Assembly: GCA_903844815.1 (NCBI GenBank)
Contig: CAIMVD010000241.1
Location: 1 to 42,435 of the forward strand
Direction of reading: 5' to 3'
Length of the DNA: 42,435 nucleotides
Source: an uncultured Bacteroidota bacterium
GTDB taxonomy: Bacteria > Bacteroidota > Bacteroidia > Bacteroidales > VadinHA17
The notes under the pieces were generated by a model. The model did not search any database. It saw nothing but the letters and a program-made list of their open reading frames with translations, and was not told where the DNA came from. Positions 25,678 through 35,566 of this stretch are shown here, one piece after another (within the stretch, counting starts at the first letter, position 1; each line of letters opens with the position of its first letter). The translations under genes and the position numbers were made by a program.

Positions 25678-25685
25678 TAGTTTTG
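25678..25685 (+). promoter_or_regulatory. -7 element of the lipoprotein-WalJ operon
   Basis: TAGTTTTG matches TAnnTTTG and lies 37 bases before the ATG at 25723. A weak upstream box (GGTTTC, about 25661) is the only -33 candidate. Confidence 0.4.
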
Positions 25686-25722
25686 TATTTATTAATTTTT
25701 TGTATTCTTAATTCAATTAAAG

Positions 25723-26373
25723 ATGAAAATATATCAGAAGTTGATCCTGCTTTTCAGCTTAACCGGGTTTATGATTGCATGTTCCCCAACTACCCAATTG
25801 AGGAAAAGCTGGGCCGATCCTTCGCTGGCAAAGAATCATTCCGAGCCTTTCAGTAAAATTTTTGTAATGGTAAAAGCAAAGAATGAGACGAACAAAAAAA
25901 TTGCCGAAGACATGATTGTTTCACTCATCAGAAAGGGAGAGGCTGTTCAATCATATATTTACCTCTCACCTTCCGATACATCTCAGAAAGAAATCGTCGG
26001 GAAGTTAATAAATGACGGATTCGACGGAGCCATAACAATGCGTGTAAAAGCTGTCGTACAAACAAAAACAAAAACCAATTACAACCCGGGAGCTTCATAT
26101 GAGAGCTGGTACAATAATGCATACGGATATGGTTATGGTTATTCATATACTTATGTTATTGGCAGTGCATCAAGAACAGAAACACCTAATGTGGATGTGA
26201 ACAGTAATAAGGATTATATAATTGAGACAAACATTTATTCGCTTAAGACAAAAAAACTGGTCTGGTCAGGCGTAACTGCGTCGCTGAGTGCAACAAAAAT
26301 TGAAAGTGCCATGACCGGCATTGTTGGTACAATCAGGAAAGAACTTAAGAAAGAAGGCTTTTTAAAGGATTAA
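25723..26373 (+). CDS. hypothetical lipoprotein (DUF4136-like)
   Basis: This 216-residue protein has a clean lipobox (FMIAC, Cys20). The rest is an alpha/beta domain: KIFVMVKAKNETNKKIAEDMIVSLI, a segment GFDGAITMRVKAVVQTKTKT, and a C-terminal strand-helix KKLVWSGVTASLS. This is similar in layout to DUF4136 or CsgG-like small lipoproteins. A Tyr/Gly-rich insert (YGYGYGYSYTY, about 133-143) is unusual. Its stop TAA overlaps the next start by one base (TAATG), so the two genes are coupled. Function unknown. Confidence 0.72.
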   Translation: MKIYQKLILLFSLTGFMIACSPTTQLRKSWADPSLAKNHSEPFSKIFVMVKAKNETNKKIAEDMIVSLIRKGEAVQSYIYLSPSDTSQKEIVGKLINDGFDGAITMRVKAVVQTKTKTNYNPGASYESWYNNAYGYGYGYSYTYVIGSASRTETPNVDVNSNKDYIIETNIYSLKTKKLVWSGVTASLSATKIESAMTGIVGTIRKELKKEGFLKD

Positions 26374-27170
26374 TGAGTTTGAATTTTTGCAGTCTTAGCA
26401 GCGGAAGCAGCGGAAATTGTTATTACCTGGGCAACGAGTTCCATGGAATTCTGATTGATGCAGGCATTTCGGCCACAGCCATACGTAAGTTTCTTAAGAG
26501 TTTGGGTATTTCCATGCAGACTATTATGGGGGTGCTCATAACTCACAATCATACAGATCACACCAGGGGGCTAGAGCTGCTGACAAGAAAAAACAGTCTT
26601 CCCGCATTCACGTCGCCTAATATCTGGAAGAGTATCCTCTCACCCAGAATAACTATTGCATCCGACTGCATGCGTGAAATTCCCTTGCAGCAAAAATTCC
26701 ATCTCGCGGGCTTTGAGATAGAGGCTTTTCCTGTTAGCCATGATGCACCTGAGACAGTAGGATATCATATTTGTGCCGGTGACCAGAAGATAACAATAGT
26801 CACCGACCTCGGACATATTTGTCAAACAGCTGCTCATTATATTAAAGCTGCGAATTTACTCGTTATTGAGTCAAATTATGATGAACAGATGCTGATGAAT
26901 GGCGCCTATCCTCATTTTTTAAAAGCAAGGATAAGGTCTGATAATGGTCATTTGGGAAATCATCAAACCTCCTCTTTTCTGGCGGATATTTTTAGCGACA
27001 ATCTTAGTCACATCTGTCTTGCACACCTGAGCAAGAACAACAACACTCCGGAACTGGTGCTTCAGACCCTGGAGCAGACTTTTCTGGAGAGAGGCATAAT
27101 CCTGAACGGTCAGCAGAAAATATCGATCCTGAACCGTTATGAGCCAACTGAAATGATTAGAATTTTGTAA
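26373..27170 (+). CDS. MBL-fold metallohydrolase, WalJ/YycJ-like
   Basis: This is a 265-residue metallo-beta-lactamase-fold hydrolase. It has the family N-terminus SLSSGSSGNCYYLGN, the metal motif HNHTDH (residues 58-63), later ligands in SHDAPETVGY and TDLGHI, and the terminal HLGNHQTSSFLADIF...LAHLSKNNN block characteristic of WalJ/YycJ. Relatives are exonuclease-like enzymes linked to DNA replication or cell-wall control. It is cytoplasmic. The ATG overlaps the upstream lipoprotein stop by one base. No walR or walK neighbours are present, so the usual context is lost. Confidence 0.9.
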   Translation: MSLNFCSLSSGSSGNCYYLGNEFHGILIDAGISATAIRKFLKSLGISMQTIMGVLITHNHTDHTRGLELLTRKNSLPAFTSPNIWKSILSPRITIASDCMREIPLQQKFHLAGFEIEAFPVSHDAPETVGYHICAGDQKITIVTDLGHICQTAAHYIKAANLLVIESNYDEQMLMNGAYPHFLKARIRSDNGHLGNHQTSSFLADIFSDNLSHICLAHLSKNNNTPELVLQTLEQTFLERGIILNGQQKISILNRYEPTEMIRIL

Positions 27171-27324
27171 TAGACAAATCTTGATCATGCGGGCACTTTC
27201 CAAATCCAAACTAATTTAGAAGTGTGGATCAGATTATGCTTCTTTTTATGATATAATGCCATATTTTATTGATAAACCTGCCAATATAATTGGCGAAAAT
27301 TTAGTTATTTAGATTGCTGATTAT

Positions 27325-27332
27325 TATATTTG
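27325..27332 (+). promoter_or_regulatory. -7 element for the PKD/PorP operon
   Basis: TATATTTG is a perfect TAnnTTTG match, 114 bases before the TTG start at 27446. No well-spaced -33 box was found. Confidence 0.35.
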
Positions 27333-27445
27333 GCTTAAACAAAGCATCAAAAAATAGTTTTCACAGGTGCTCTTAAATAGATAACCTGCTTTTTTTACCA
27401 CTTGCTATGTAAAAAACAAAATCTGCTTAACTAAAATCCCTGGTT

Positions 27446-30400
27446 TTGAGAGCAAAAGGAATTATAATTATATGCCTGATGAATGTGTTTTTGCTAAACA
27501 CATTTATCTCATATTCTCAATCAACGCAAAATTTACAGGTCTCTTTAATTGCTAATCCGGCAAACGGAAGATATTGCGCGGGAATACTGAAATCTTTTTT
27601 GCTCGATGCCAGTGTCAGCGGGGGAACCATGCCCTATAAATATGAATGGACTTTTTCATGGAAAAGCGACACTATCCGCGATAAAACAATATCTGTACTT
27701 GCAGCAGTAACAGGAGAAGTAAGGCTAAGGGTAACTGATAACAGCCGGGTTCCAAAAATTGAAGACAGGAAATTTCAAATTGTTGAAAAGACAGTCACAG
27801 CTGATTTTACTTTCGATGCAGACAATTCCTGTGCACAGACTCCAATTAACTTTACTCCAATCGTATCCGGGGGAACTCCCGATTACAGTTACAACTGGTA
27901 TTTTGGGGATTATATGTATTCAAATGAAAAAAATCCCGTCCATGAATTTATTGCATCAGGATGTTCCGGATCAACGACCTTTAATGTAAGGATGGAAGTA
28001 AGAGATGCAGACGTTTGTTTTGCCTATGCTGAGAAAACAGTTACTGTATTAAATAAACCATATCTCGACTTCCTTGATATTAAAAATACAAACACCCCTT
28101 TCAGGCATTGTCCTGAAATTCTTGCCAATGAGCCAACCTTTGAGGTTATATTGAAAAACAATTCAAGGGATACAACCTGTATTACAAGTTACAACATCGA
28201 CTGGGGCGATGGCAGCAGCATTATTAACTCTGCCTCTTTTCCCGTTGGACACACATATTCTAAGGCGGGAGCATTTAAATTAGTGATTACTGCAACAAAT
28301 TCAGGTGGTTGCAAGCTTGTGTGGATCCAGAATGTATATAATCAAAGCAGCCCGGCTGTGGGTATCGAATCATACGGAGGTACAGAAGGATGCGCTCCCA
28401 TTGAATTTAAATTTGGATTGATCGGATATGAAAATAATTCTATAGGAACAACCTACGCCTGGGATTTTGGCGACGGCACTCCTCCCGTTATCTGGAATCA
28501 TGGTGATCCATTTATAAATGATACCATATCCCATGTCTATACACGTTCATCATGTAATCCCGGGATTTTTCAATACTGGTATAATACTTACGTAACTGTA
28601 AAGAATGGTTGTGATGAAAAAATGGCATTGGTCGACAGGGTAAGGATCTGGACCAAACCGGAAGCCTCTATTGATGATGGCGCCGCAACTATCGACACCA
28701 TCTGCGTTAACGAAGCCATCAAACTTGACAATAACTCCACAAACGGATATTATGGCAATAACTGTTCAAGCAGGCCCGACTATACCTTATGGGACTTTGG
28801 CAACGGGACTTCTTCGCTGGCTGAGCAGATGCCTCTCACATCATGGGCGGTACCGGGGGGATATAATATTGTTTTAAATATTAAAAACGCATGCGGCATA
28901 GCGAAAGATACATTCAGACTCGAAGTAATTAATCCTCCTGTTGCAGATGGCATCTTTAGTGATTCAGCAGGATGTGCTCCCTTCAGGCCGAAATTTAAGA
29001 ATACCTCTTCGGGCAGCAAGAAATTTTCCTGGGAGGTAAGGCCTGATTCGGGCTATACTTACCTTAATGGAACAAGCAAAAAAAGTAAGGAGCCTGAATT
29101 TAGTTTTAACGAGGCTGGCTCATATAAAGTAGTATTATTTGTTAGTAACGAGTGTAAAACAGATTCAGCAGTTTTTAATTTCAAAATATTTAAGAAACCA
29201 ACCGGAGTTATACAAAATCTAAATAATGTCTGCATAGAAGATCCCGTTATTCATCCTTCTGTTGTCTACAATGACTTTGGAAGCCCTGTTACAGCCTTTA
29301 ACTGGACCTTCACCGGAGGAGACCCACCCGAGGCTGCAACCAAAGATCCGGGTATGCATAGATATACTTCTGCAGGAGAATATAAAGTGAATTTAGTGCT
29401 TGAAAATATCTGTGGCAGTCAGAGTTTGGCGAATGTATTTTATGTTCAGCCTAAGCCTGAAGTAACTGTGAATTCCCCCGTATCAATTTGTGAATCAGAC
29501 AGCCTTATCATAAGGCAAACGGTAATTACCAATGTTACTTTATTTAAATGGCAAACACTTGGAGATGGACGTTTTAATAATGATACCATATTAAATCCTG
29601 TCTACTATCCCGGACCAAATGACCTGATTAAGTCCGGAGCAACCCTTCGAATTGTTGCATCTGGCTTATCTCCCTGTAATTCTGATACTGCAGACCTGGG
29701 ACTGACTATTCAGAGAAAGCCCCGGGTAACTGTCGATAATAATGTGACTATCTGTGAAGGTTATCCATACAGTATTACTAACACTACCGCAGGAAACTAC
29801 AATGTTATAAACTGGGCCACAAGTGGCGATGGCCATTTCTCTGATCCCTCAATTCTGCTTCCTGTATATTTTCCCGGAACTAATGACTTATCGACAGGTA
29901 AAGTAACCTTAACCCTTACGGCGTATGCCACAGGGCCCTGTTTAATAAATGCTTCGGGATCCTTTGTGATTACTTATGCAAAGGTGCCGGAAATTAATGC
30001 CGGCCCCGACCGGGATCTCTGTCAGAACGGGCAGGTTTCCTTAAGCGCTTCAGGGACAGGCTTTACTTCTGTGGACTGGCATATAGTAACCGGTACAGGA
30101 AGTTTCAGTGATCCCTTAAACCTGACACCGGTATTTACAATTAGTAATGGATTTGCCGGCAGTCAGGTTGTGCTTACTGTTGAAGCAAAAGGAGGTTTTG
30201 GCTGTCCTGCTGTTTTTGATACGCTTAAACTCAAAGTTATACCACTTCCGGTTGTCTTTGCCGGTGATGATGCAGGTGTTTGTGAGTCGGGAGTATATGA
30301 AATTACAGGCGCTTCGGTCAGTGAGTTTTTAAATTATTCATGGACTGTGAACGGGGATGGGACGCTGAATATTAATTCCGTATTAAATCCGGTTTATACT

Positions 30401-33400
30401 CCGGGATCGTCAGATATTGCAAGGGGATGGGTTACCCTTACTCTGAATGCGAAGGGGAATTCAGTTTGCCCTGATGTTTCTGACATAACCACCATAAGCA
30501 TTCAGAAATTACCTTTATCTGATGCTGGCAGTGACCAGGAAGTTTGTAAATCAAATAATTATGTTACCATGGGAAGCCAGGTGAACGGAGCTTCTTTCCA
30601 ATGGATCTCATTGGGGACGGGTTCTTTTGAGGATAATACAAAACTTCTGACAACCTATTACCCATCAGATATTGATAAGAATAACGGAAGCGTTGAACTG
30701 GTTTTAAGAGTGAATGCAATACTGCCCTGTTCCTCTCCTGCTTATGACACAGTAAAACTGACTTTTATTGATCCACCTGTAATCTCAGCAGGAAATGATA
30801 CAACCATTTGTTCTTCATCATTTAAACCCGCTAATGCATTTTCGCTGAATTCATCACAATTTGTCTGGTCGTCAGGTGGAAGCGGAACGTGGATTGATGC
30901 AAATACATTGACCCCTGTTTATTATCCTTCAGCATCCGATATCACAGCCGGATCTGTTGTACTGACTTTGACATCAGCAAATCCTGCCTGCCCGTCAGCC
31001 AGTGATGCCATGGTCCTGCACCTGACTCCATTTCCTGTCTCAAACGCAGGTTCCGATGCGGTGATTTGCGAGGATACAGGAAAACCTCTTGCGGATTCAT
31101 TTAGCGCAAACTACAGTGCTATGGAATGGAGAACTTCCGGTGATGGAAGTTTCAGTGATAAAACAATTTTACATCCTGTATATTATCCCGGCCTGACCGA
31201 TATCGGAAGCGGAGAGGTAAAATTGTATCTGATTGTTACGGGGAAAGCGCCTTGTAATAAGCCTGAAATTGATTCAATGTCATTATCCATACAAAAAAAT
31301 CCCGTTGTTTTTGCCGGGAATGATACTATAATTGGTGAAAGGGAAGTATTCACAGCTGTCAGCGCAACAGCGCACAACATTAACCAGTTAAGCTGGAGTA
31401 CGATGGGCGATGGAACATTCCTGAACAGTTCGGCCTTAATAAGTTCATATATCCACGGAGAAAATGATCTTAAAAACAGGGGTGTAAACCTTATTATCAA
31501 GGGACCATCCAATTCCCCATGCGTGAAAGTTGTTTCCGATACCATCCATATCTTAATTACCCCTAAACCTGTTGCCAATGCAGGTGATGATGAGAAAATC
31601 TGTGAAGGATCGGATATTACGGTCTCAACAGCTTCAGCGGAAGAGTATTCGGAAATATGGTGGACAACAGCCGGCACCGGCGTGCTGGATAACAAGTCAA
31701 CGTTAACTCCGACCTATCATCCCGACCAAAGTGATGTCATCACAAGAAAAGTATTGCTTGTCCTTCATGCCAGGGGTAAAGCTCCCATTGAAAGTTTTGT
31801 TACCACCGATACCATGCAGATCAATATTATTCATAATGCATTTGCAGATGTAAAATCATCAGATACGGCTTGTGTAAATTCATCCTATCAGATTAAGGAT
31901 ATTATTTACAGTGATGTAAATACAATATTGTGGAGTTCTTCAGGCGACGGTTATTTTAACGGAACAACTGAAGAAAATCCTGTTTATAGCTTCTCATCAA
32001 ATGACCTGAACAAGAATGAATTATATTTTTATGTTCATGTAAACAGCATTTTCCCATGTGTTCAGGAATTGAATGACACCATGATGGTGAGGCTGTATCA
32101 TGAGCCCAAACCCTTCTTCAACTATGATAATCCGGAAGGATGTGCCCCGCTTAAGGTGAAGTTCACAAATACTTCTGCAGGTGAGGAATTAACCTTTAAC
32201 TGGAATTTTGGGAACGGTTTGGTAAGTTCTTATAAAGATCCCGGAGAAATTGTATTCCAGCAGGGCAAAATTGCAGATACTACATATACGGTTGTGCTTG
32301 AGGCAACAAACCGTTGCAGCACTGTTTCAACCGGCAAGGATGTTATAGTAAAGCCCGTACCTGTAACTGATTTTGGAATGGATGTGGCATGGGGCTGCTC
32401 TCCAAAAGAGATTCATTTCTTTAATGTCACAACGGGTTTAGCCGATACCTATTTGTGGAAATGGGGCGATGGCAAGCCTAATTCAACGGGTGAGAATCCG
32501 GGATCGCATATTTTCGTGACAGGGGTTAAGGATACTACCTATCTGATCACCCTGATTGCCCGTAATGAGTGCGGTGTGGATTCAATGCAAAAGTCAGTAA
32601 TTATCTTCCCAAACAAGGTGAAGGCTTTTTTTGAAACAGATACAACCATGGGGTGCTCGCCTCTGAAGGTCACTTTTACAAATTATTCCAGAGGAGTACT
32701 GGGCAGCAGGCCCTTCCTGAACTGGTCGTGGAATTTTGGAGATGGTGAAGTGTCTGATGAATTGCATCCTGTTCATACTTTCACGAAACCGGGAAAATAC
32801 AGAGTCACTTTATATGTAAACGATACCTGCAGCTATGACTCTTTTACCACTGAAATTAATGTTATGGGAGCCCCTGTCGTTGATTTCGTCACTGATAAGA
32901 CAAATTACTGCGAAGGGGAAACTGTTTTTGTGACTCCGGTTAATATGCCGCTTGATAAAATCGCAAATGTTACCTGGGATTTTGGGGACATGACTAAGGG
33001 ATATGATTTTAACGATGATCATGTTTATAACAAGACAGGATTATTCACAATTATTTTAACAGCCAAAGACATAACCAGTGGATGTTTAGCCAGTACTTCC
33101 AAAAGGATAAATATCATCAAGGCGCCTGATGCCGCCTTCAGTATCCCGGATAATAGCGGTTGCCAGCCGCTGCAGGTAGGATTTCAGAACAAGACCACAG
33201 GTGCTGATTATTATATCTGGGATTTTGGCAACGGAAACAAATCAATTGACATGAACGGGAAACAGTTATATACGGAAGCCGGTAAGTATAATGTAATCCT
33301 TAAGGCTACTAACCTTGAAGGCTGCACCGATACGGTTCACTCTGAAGTTTATGTAAATCCGAAACCTGTTTCTGCATTTAAGCCATCTTCCTTGCAAACA

Positions 33401-34387
33401 TGTTTTCCTCCGGTTGATGTCGTATTTACAAATTTATCAGAAGGAGCAGATGATTACCGGTGGAATTTTGGAAACGGGAAGTCATCGAAGGATACAAATC
33501 CGAAGATAACCATTAGTAAATCCGGGGATTATGCGATTAACCTGATAGCTACCAATATGTACTCCTGTGCTGATACCAGTGAGATGATCTATCATGCATA
33601 TAATAATCCTGTTGCTGATTTTAAAGCAGATACAGCCATTGGTTGTGATCCGTTTACGGTTCGGTTTACAAATCATTCAAAATATGGACTGAAGTACAAC
33701 TGGTCTTTTGGAGAACAGGGATCTTCAGTGAACGAAAATCCGGAATATGTTTTTAAGGGGAAGGGAATTTACTCAGTGCACCTGAAAGTAGTTGGCCAGG
33801 GCGGGTGCAGTGACAGCATAATGAAAAAAGATCTTATCACTAATAATCCTTCTCCTGTTTCCGATTTTGATTACACCAGGATTAATGATCTGGATACAAT
33901 TCAGTTCCATAATTCTTCAACCGGAGCCATTTCCTACTTATGGAACTTTGGCGACGGGCAGTCATCGTCGGAAGCAGATCCATGGCACAGATATTTCAAT
34001 TATGGAATTTATAAAGTGAGCTTAACGAGCTTAAATGAGTTTAGCTGCAGTGATACGAAATCGGAATCCATTAACTTTGAACTCTTTAAAGGGTTGTATA
34101 TGCCAAATGCGCTTTCTCCGGGAGACGCTTCTGAAGGAGTTAGGGAGTTTAAGGCAATCGGAACCGGGTTGGTTGAATTTGACCTGGTGATTTATGATAC
34201 CTGGGGAAACATGATCTGGGAAACTACTGAACTCGACGGAGGAAAGCCTGCTGAAGGGTGGGATGGAACATTAAAGGGCAAACCTCTGCCTCCTGATGTA
34301 TATGTCTGGCATCTTAAGAAAGCAGTATTTAAAGACGGAAAATCATACCAGGGTCAGAGATATGGCTCCATAACTTTAATTAAATAG
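27446..34387 (+). CDS. giant PKD-repeat surface protein with gliding-motility/T9SS C-terminal domain
   Basis: This 2313-residue secreted protein starts at TTG; the resulting MRAKG... signal peptide ending ISYSQS is convincing, whereas the first ATG (27479) would remove its basic N-region. Residues 30-670 hold about six PKD-type domains (DFGDG, DFGNG). Residues 671-1553 hold ten tandem repeats of about 88 residues, each with WxxxGdGxF and normally two cysteines. Residues 1554-2215 hold about eight PKD domains. The end (about 2220-2313: YMPNALSPGD..., YDTWGNMIWE, GWDGTLKGKPLPPDVY) is the CHU_C/gliding-motility-associated domain, a type-B T9SS sorting signal. An adhesin or matrix role is inferred. 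The porP/sprF gene follows after 9 bp. Confidence 0.92.
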   Translation: MRAKGIIIICLMNVFLLNTFISYSQSTQNLQVSLIANPANGRYCAGILKSFLLDASVSGGTMPYKYEWTFSWKSDTIRDKTISVLAAVTGEVRLRVTDNSRVPKIEDRKFQIVEKTVTADFTFDADNSCAQTPINFTPIVSGGTPDYSYNWYFGDYMYSNEKNPVHEFIASGCSGSTTFNVRMEVRDADVCFAYAEKTVTVLNKPYLDFLDIKNTNTPFRHCPEILANEPTFEVILKNNSRDTTCITSYNIDWGDGSSIINSASFPVGHTYSKAGAFKLVITATNSGGCKLVWIQNVYNQSSPAVGIESYGGTEGCAPIEFKFGLIGYENNSIGTTYAWDFGDGTPPVIWNHGDPFINDTISHVYTRSSCNPGIFQYWYNTYVTVKNGCDEKMALVDRVRIWTKPEASIDDGAATIDTICVNEAIKLDNNSTNGYYGNNCSSRPDYTLWDFGNGTSSLAEQMPLTSWAVPGGYNIVLNIKNACGIAKDTFRLEVINPPVADGIFSDSAGCAPFRPKFKNTSSGSKKFSWEVRPDSGYTYLNGTSKKSKEPEFSFNEAGSYKVVLFVSNECKTDSAVFNFKIFKKPTGVIQNLNNVCIEDPVIHPSVVYNDFGSPVTAFNWTFTGGDPPEAATKDPGMHRYTSAGEYKVNLVLENICGSQSLANVFYVQPKPEVTVNSPVSICESDSLIIRQTVITNVTLFKWQTLGDGRFNNDTILNPVYYPGPNDLIKSGATLRIVASGLSPCNSDTADLGLTIQRKPRVTVDNNVTICEGYPYSITNTTAGNYNVINWATSGDGHFSDPSILLPVYFPGTNDLSTGKVTLTLTAYATGPCLINASGSFVITYAKVPEINAGPDRDLCQNGQVSLSASGTGFTSVDWHIVTGTGSFSDPLNLTPVFTISNGFAGSQVVLTVEAKGGFGCPAVFDTLKLKVIPLPVVFAGDDAGVCESGVYEITGASVSEFLNYSWTVNGDGTLNINSVLNPVYTPGSSDIARGWVTLTLNAKGNSVCPDVSDITTISIQKLPLSDAGSDQEVCKSNNYVTMGSQVNGASFQWISLGTGSFEDNTKLLTTYYPSDIDKNNGSVELVLRVNAILPCSSPAYDTVKLTFIDPPVISAGNDTTICSSSFKPANAFSLNSSQFVWSSGGSGTWIDANTLTPVYYPSASDITAGSVVLTLTSANPACPSASDAMVLHLTPFPVSNAGSDAVICEDTGKPLADSFSANYSAMEWRTSGDGSFSDKTILHPVYYPGLTDIGSGEVKLYLIVTGKAPCNKPEIDSMSLSIQKNPVVFAGNDTIIGEREVFTAVSATAHNINQLSWSTMGDGTFLNSSALISSYIHGENDLKNRGVNLIIKGPSNSPCVKVVSDTIHILITPKPVANAGDDEKICEGSDITVSTASAEEYSEIWWTTAGTGVLDNKSTLTPTYHPDQSDVITRKVLLVLHARGKAPIESFVTTDTMQINIIHNAFADVKSSDTACVNSSYQIKDIIYSDVNTILWSSSGDGYFNGTTEENPVYSFSSNDLNKNELYFYVHVNSIFPCVQELNDTMMVRLYHEPKPFFNYDNPEGCAPLKVKFTNTSAGEELTFNWNFGNGLVSSYKDPGEIVFQQGKIADTTYTVVLEATNRCSTVSTGKDVIVKPVPVTDFGMDVAWGCSPKEIHFFNVTTGLADTYLWKWGDGKPNSTGENPGSHIFVTGVKDTTYLITLIARNECGVDSMQKSVIIFPNKVKAFFETDTTMGCSPLKVTFTNYSRGVLGSRPFLNWSWNFGDGEVSDELHPVHTFTKPGKYRVTLYVNDTCSYDSFTTEINVMGAPVVDFVTDKTNYCEGETVFVTPVNMPLDKIANVTWDFGDMTKGYDFNDDHVYNKTGLFTIILTAKDITSGCLASTSKRINIIKAPDAAFSIPDNSGCQPLQVGFQNKTTGADYYIWDFGNGNKSIDMNGKQLYTEAGKYNVILKATNLEGCTDTVHSEVYVNPKPVSAFKPSSLQTCFPPVDVVFTNLSEGADDYRWNFGNGKSSKDTNPKITISKSGDYAINLIATNMYSCADTSEMIYHAYNNPVADFKADTAIGCDPFTVRFTNHSKYGLKYNWSFGEQGSSVNENPEYVFKGKGIYSVHLKVVGQGGCSDSIMKKDLITNNPSPVSDFDYTRINDLDTIQFHNSSTGAISYLWNFGDGQSSSEADPWHRYFNYGIYKVSLTSLNEFSCSDTKSESINFELFKGLYMPNALSPGDASEGVREFKAIGTGLVEFDLVIYDTWGNMIWETTELDGGKPAEGWDGTLKGKPLPPDVYVWHLKKAVFKDGKSYQGQRYGSITLIK
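29456..32104 (+). repeat. ten tandem ~88-residue repeats inside the giant surface protein
   Basis: Each unit begins near P-V-x-x-A-G-x-D, has a first Cys (x-I-C-E), a W-x-x-x-G-x-G-x-F core, a PVYxPgxxD segment, a second Cys (often x-P-C) and a terminal strand. The ten units cover residues 671-1553. All have both cysteines except unit 8 (first Cys replaced by Gly1297) and unit 9 (second Cys replaced by Ile1448). DNA-level identity between units is low, so this is an old expansion, not a recent slippage array. Confidence 0.8.
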
Positions 34388-34396
34388 CCGGAGATC

Positions 34397-35491
34397 ATGG
34401 AAAATAAAAACCTGAAGTTGGGCTTATTGGGATTCATGGTTTTCTTCTTCGTTGTGTTGAAAGGCCAGGATCCGCAGTTTTCTCAATTTTTCAACAGTTC
34501 ATTATATTATAATCCTGCTACAGCAGGAATAACACGGGATTTTCGTTTTTCATCCTCCTACCGGAAACTGTGGAGCAAAATTCCCGGGGATCTTTCTACC
34601 TACTATCTTGCTGCCGATTATCAATTGTCGAAAAAGAATATTGGTCTTGGGTTCATCATGCTTAATGATAACGAGGGATTATATAATCTAAGGACACAAC
34701 GGCTCGAACTTATCTTTTCATACCGTGCAATAGATGAGAAGGATAAAATGCTTCAGTTTGGAATGTCGGTCTTCTCAATAAATAAAAAGGACTTTAAGAA
34801 TAAAGATTTCATTTTTACCGATCAGCTGGATCCGGTTCATGGAGTTATTCAGCAAAGCTCGTTTATGGGAGAGGCAGTGGAGCCGGTAATTTATGCCGAC
34901 TGGAATGCAGGGGTAGTTTACAGGCAGAATTTCACACGTCAGAAGATGACCCCCACTATCGGCTTTTCTGCAAGTCACCTTACCAGGCCTGAAATATCAT
35001 TCGTAAATTCTGAAAAAGTCCGCCTGCCACTTAAATATGTTGTAAATGCAAGCTTACTAACTCAGGTTACTTTTGAAAATTCAATAGCCAGTAAATTTAA
35101 AGCCGCATATCTGAATCCCGGGTTTGTTTATGAATACCAGGAACCTTTACATACACTTACAATAGGGTCGGGTTTTGATATATATCCGTTCCGGTTTGGT
35201 GCCTGGTTCCGGAACCAGAGCTTTTTTTCCGAAGAAGCAGTTAAATTCAACTCTGTTATTATAAGTGCGGGTATTGTAATTCCGCTCTCATCAAATAGTC
35301 AGTTGGCGCATGAATTAATAATTGATTATACCTACGACTCAACTATTTCAAAACTTGAGTTCGCTTCCGGCGGAGCTCATGAAATCTCATTGATTTACAA
35401 TATGTCACTGGCTGAGAAAAAGGGTGTATGTTATAATGAATGGTGGAAGAAAAGGGAAACCTTCAAGGCGCCCGAATTAAAGAAAAAATAG
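34397..35491 (+). CDS. PorP/SprF family T9SS-associated membrane protein
   Basis: This is a 364-residue predicted outer-membrane barrel. The signal peptide (ending LKGQDP) is followed by the family hallmark QFSQFFNSSLYYNPATAG and the SSYRKLW segment. PorP/SprF proteins work with T9SS cargo; in Flavobacterium SprF is needed for secretion of SprB. It starts 9 bp after the giant PKD protein, the same cargo-plus-SprF order. The C-terminal 30 residues (CYNEWWKKRETFKAPELKKK) are basic and may be periplasmic. The hairpin at 35501-35546 ends the unit. Confidence 0.94.
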   Translation: MENKNLKLGLLGFMVFFFVVLKGQDPQFSQFFNSSLYYNPATAGITRDFRFSSSYRKLWSKIPGDLSTYYLAADYQLSKKNIGLGFIMLNDNEGLYNLRTQRLELIFSYRAIDEKDKMLQFGMSVFSINKKDFKNKDFIFTDQLDPVHGVIQQSSFMGEAVEPVIYADWNAGVVYRQNFTRQKMTPTIGFSASHLTRPEISFVNSEKVRLPLKYVVNASLLTQVTFENSIASKFKAAYLNPGFVYEYQEPLHTLTIGSGFDIYPFRFGAWFRNQSFFSEEAVKFNSVIISAGIVIPLSSNSQLAHELIIDYTYDSTISKLEFASGGAHEISLIYNMSLAEKKGVCYNEWWKKRETFKAPELKKK

Positions 35492-35500
35492 TTTATGAAA

Positions 35501-35546
35501 AAGCCGGAGGTTCTGACCTGTAAAAATTCATCAGGAACTCCGGCTT
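35501..35546. terminator. bidirectional terminator between PorP/SprF and PIG-L genes
   Basis: AAGCCGGAG (35501-35509) pairs with CTCCGGCTT (35538-35546), and the stem extends through a small internal loop to CTGA/TCAG. An A-run (35498-35502) lies on the left and CTGTTTTT follows on the right. It sits between convergent genes, so it can serve both strands. Confidence 0.75.
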
Positions 35547-35566
35547 CTGTTTTTCAAAACTACTTA

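Noticed and set aside
31183-31695. 170-codon minus-strand ORF
   Set aside because: It is antisense to the repeat region of the giant PKD protein, a shadow of its codon pattern.
29456-32104. Tandem-repeat region considered as a CRISPR-like or satellite array
   Set aside because: The periodicity is at protein level in one long reading frame; DNA identity between units is low.
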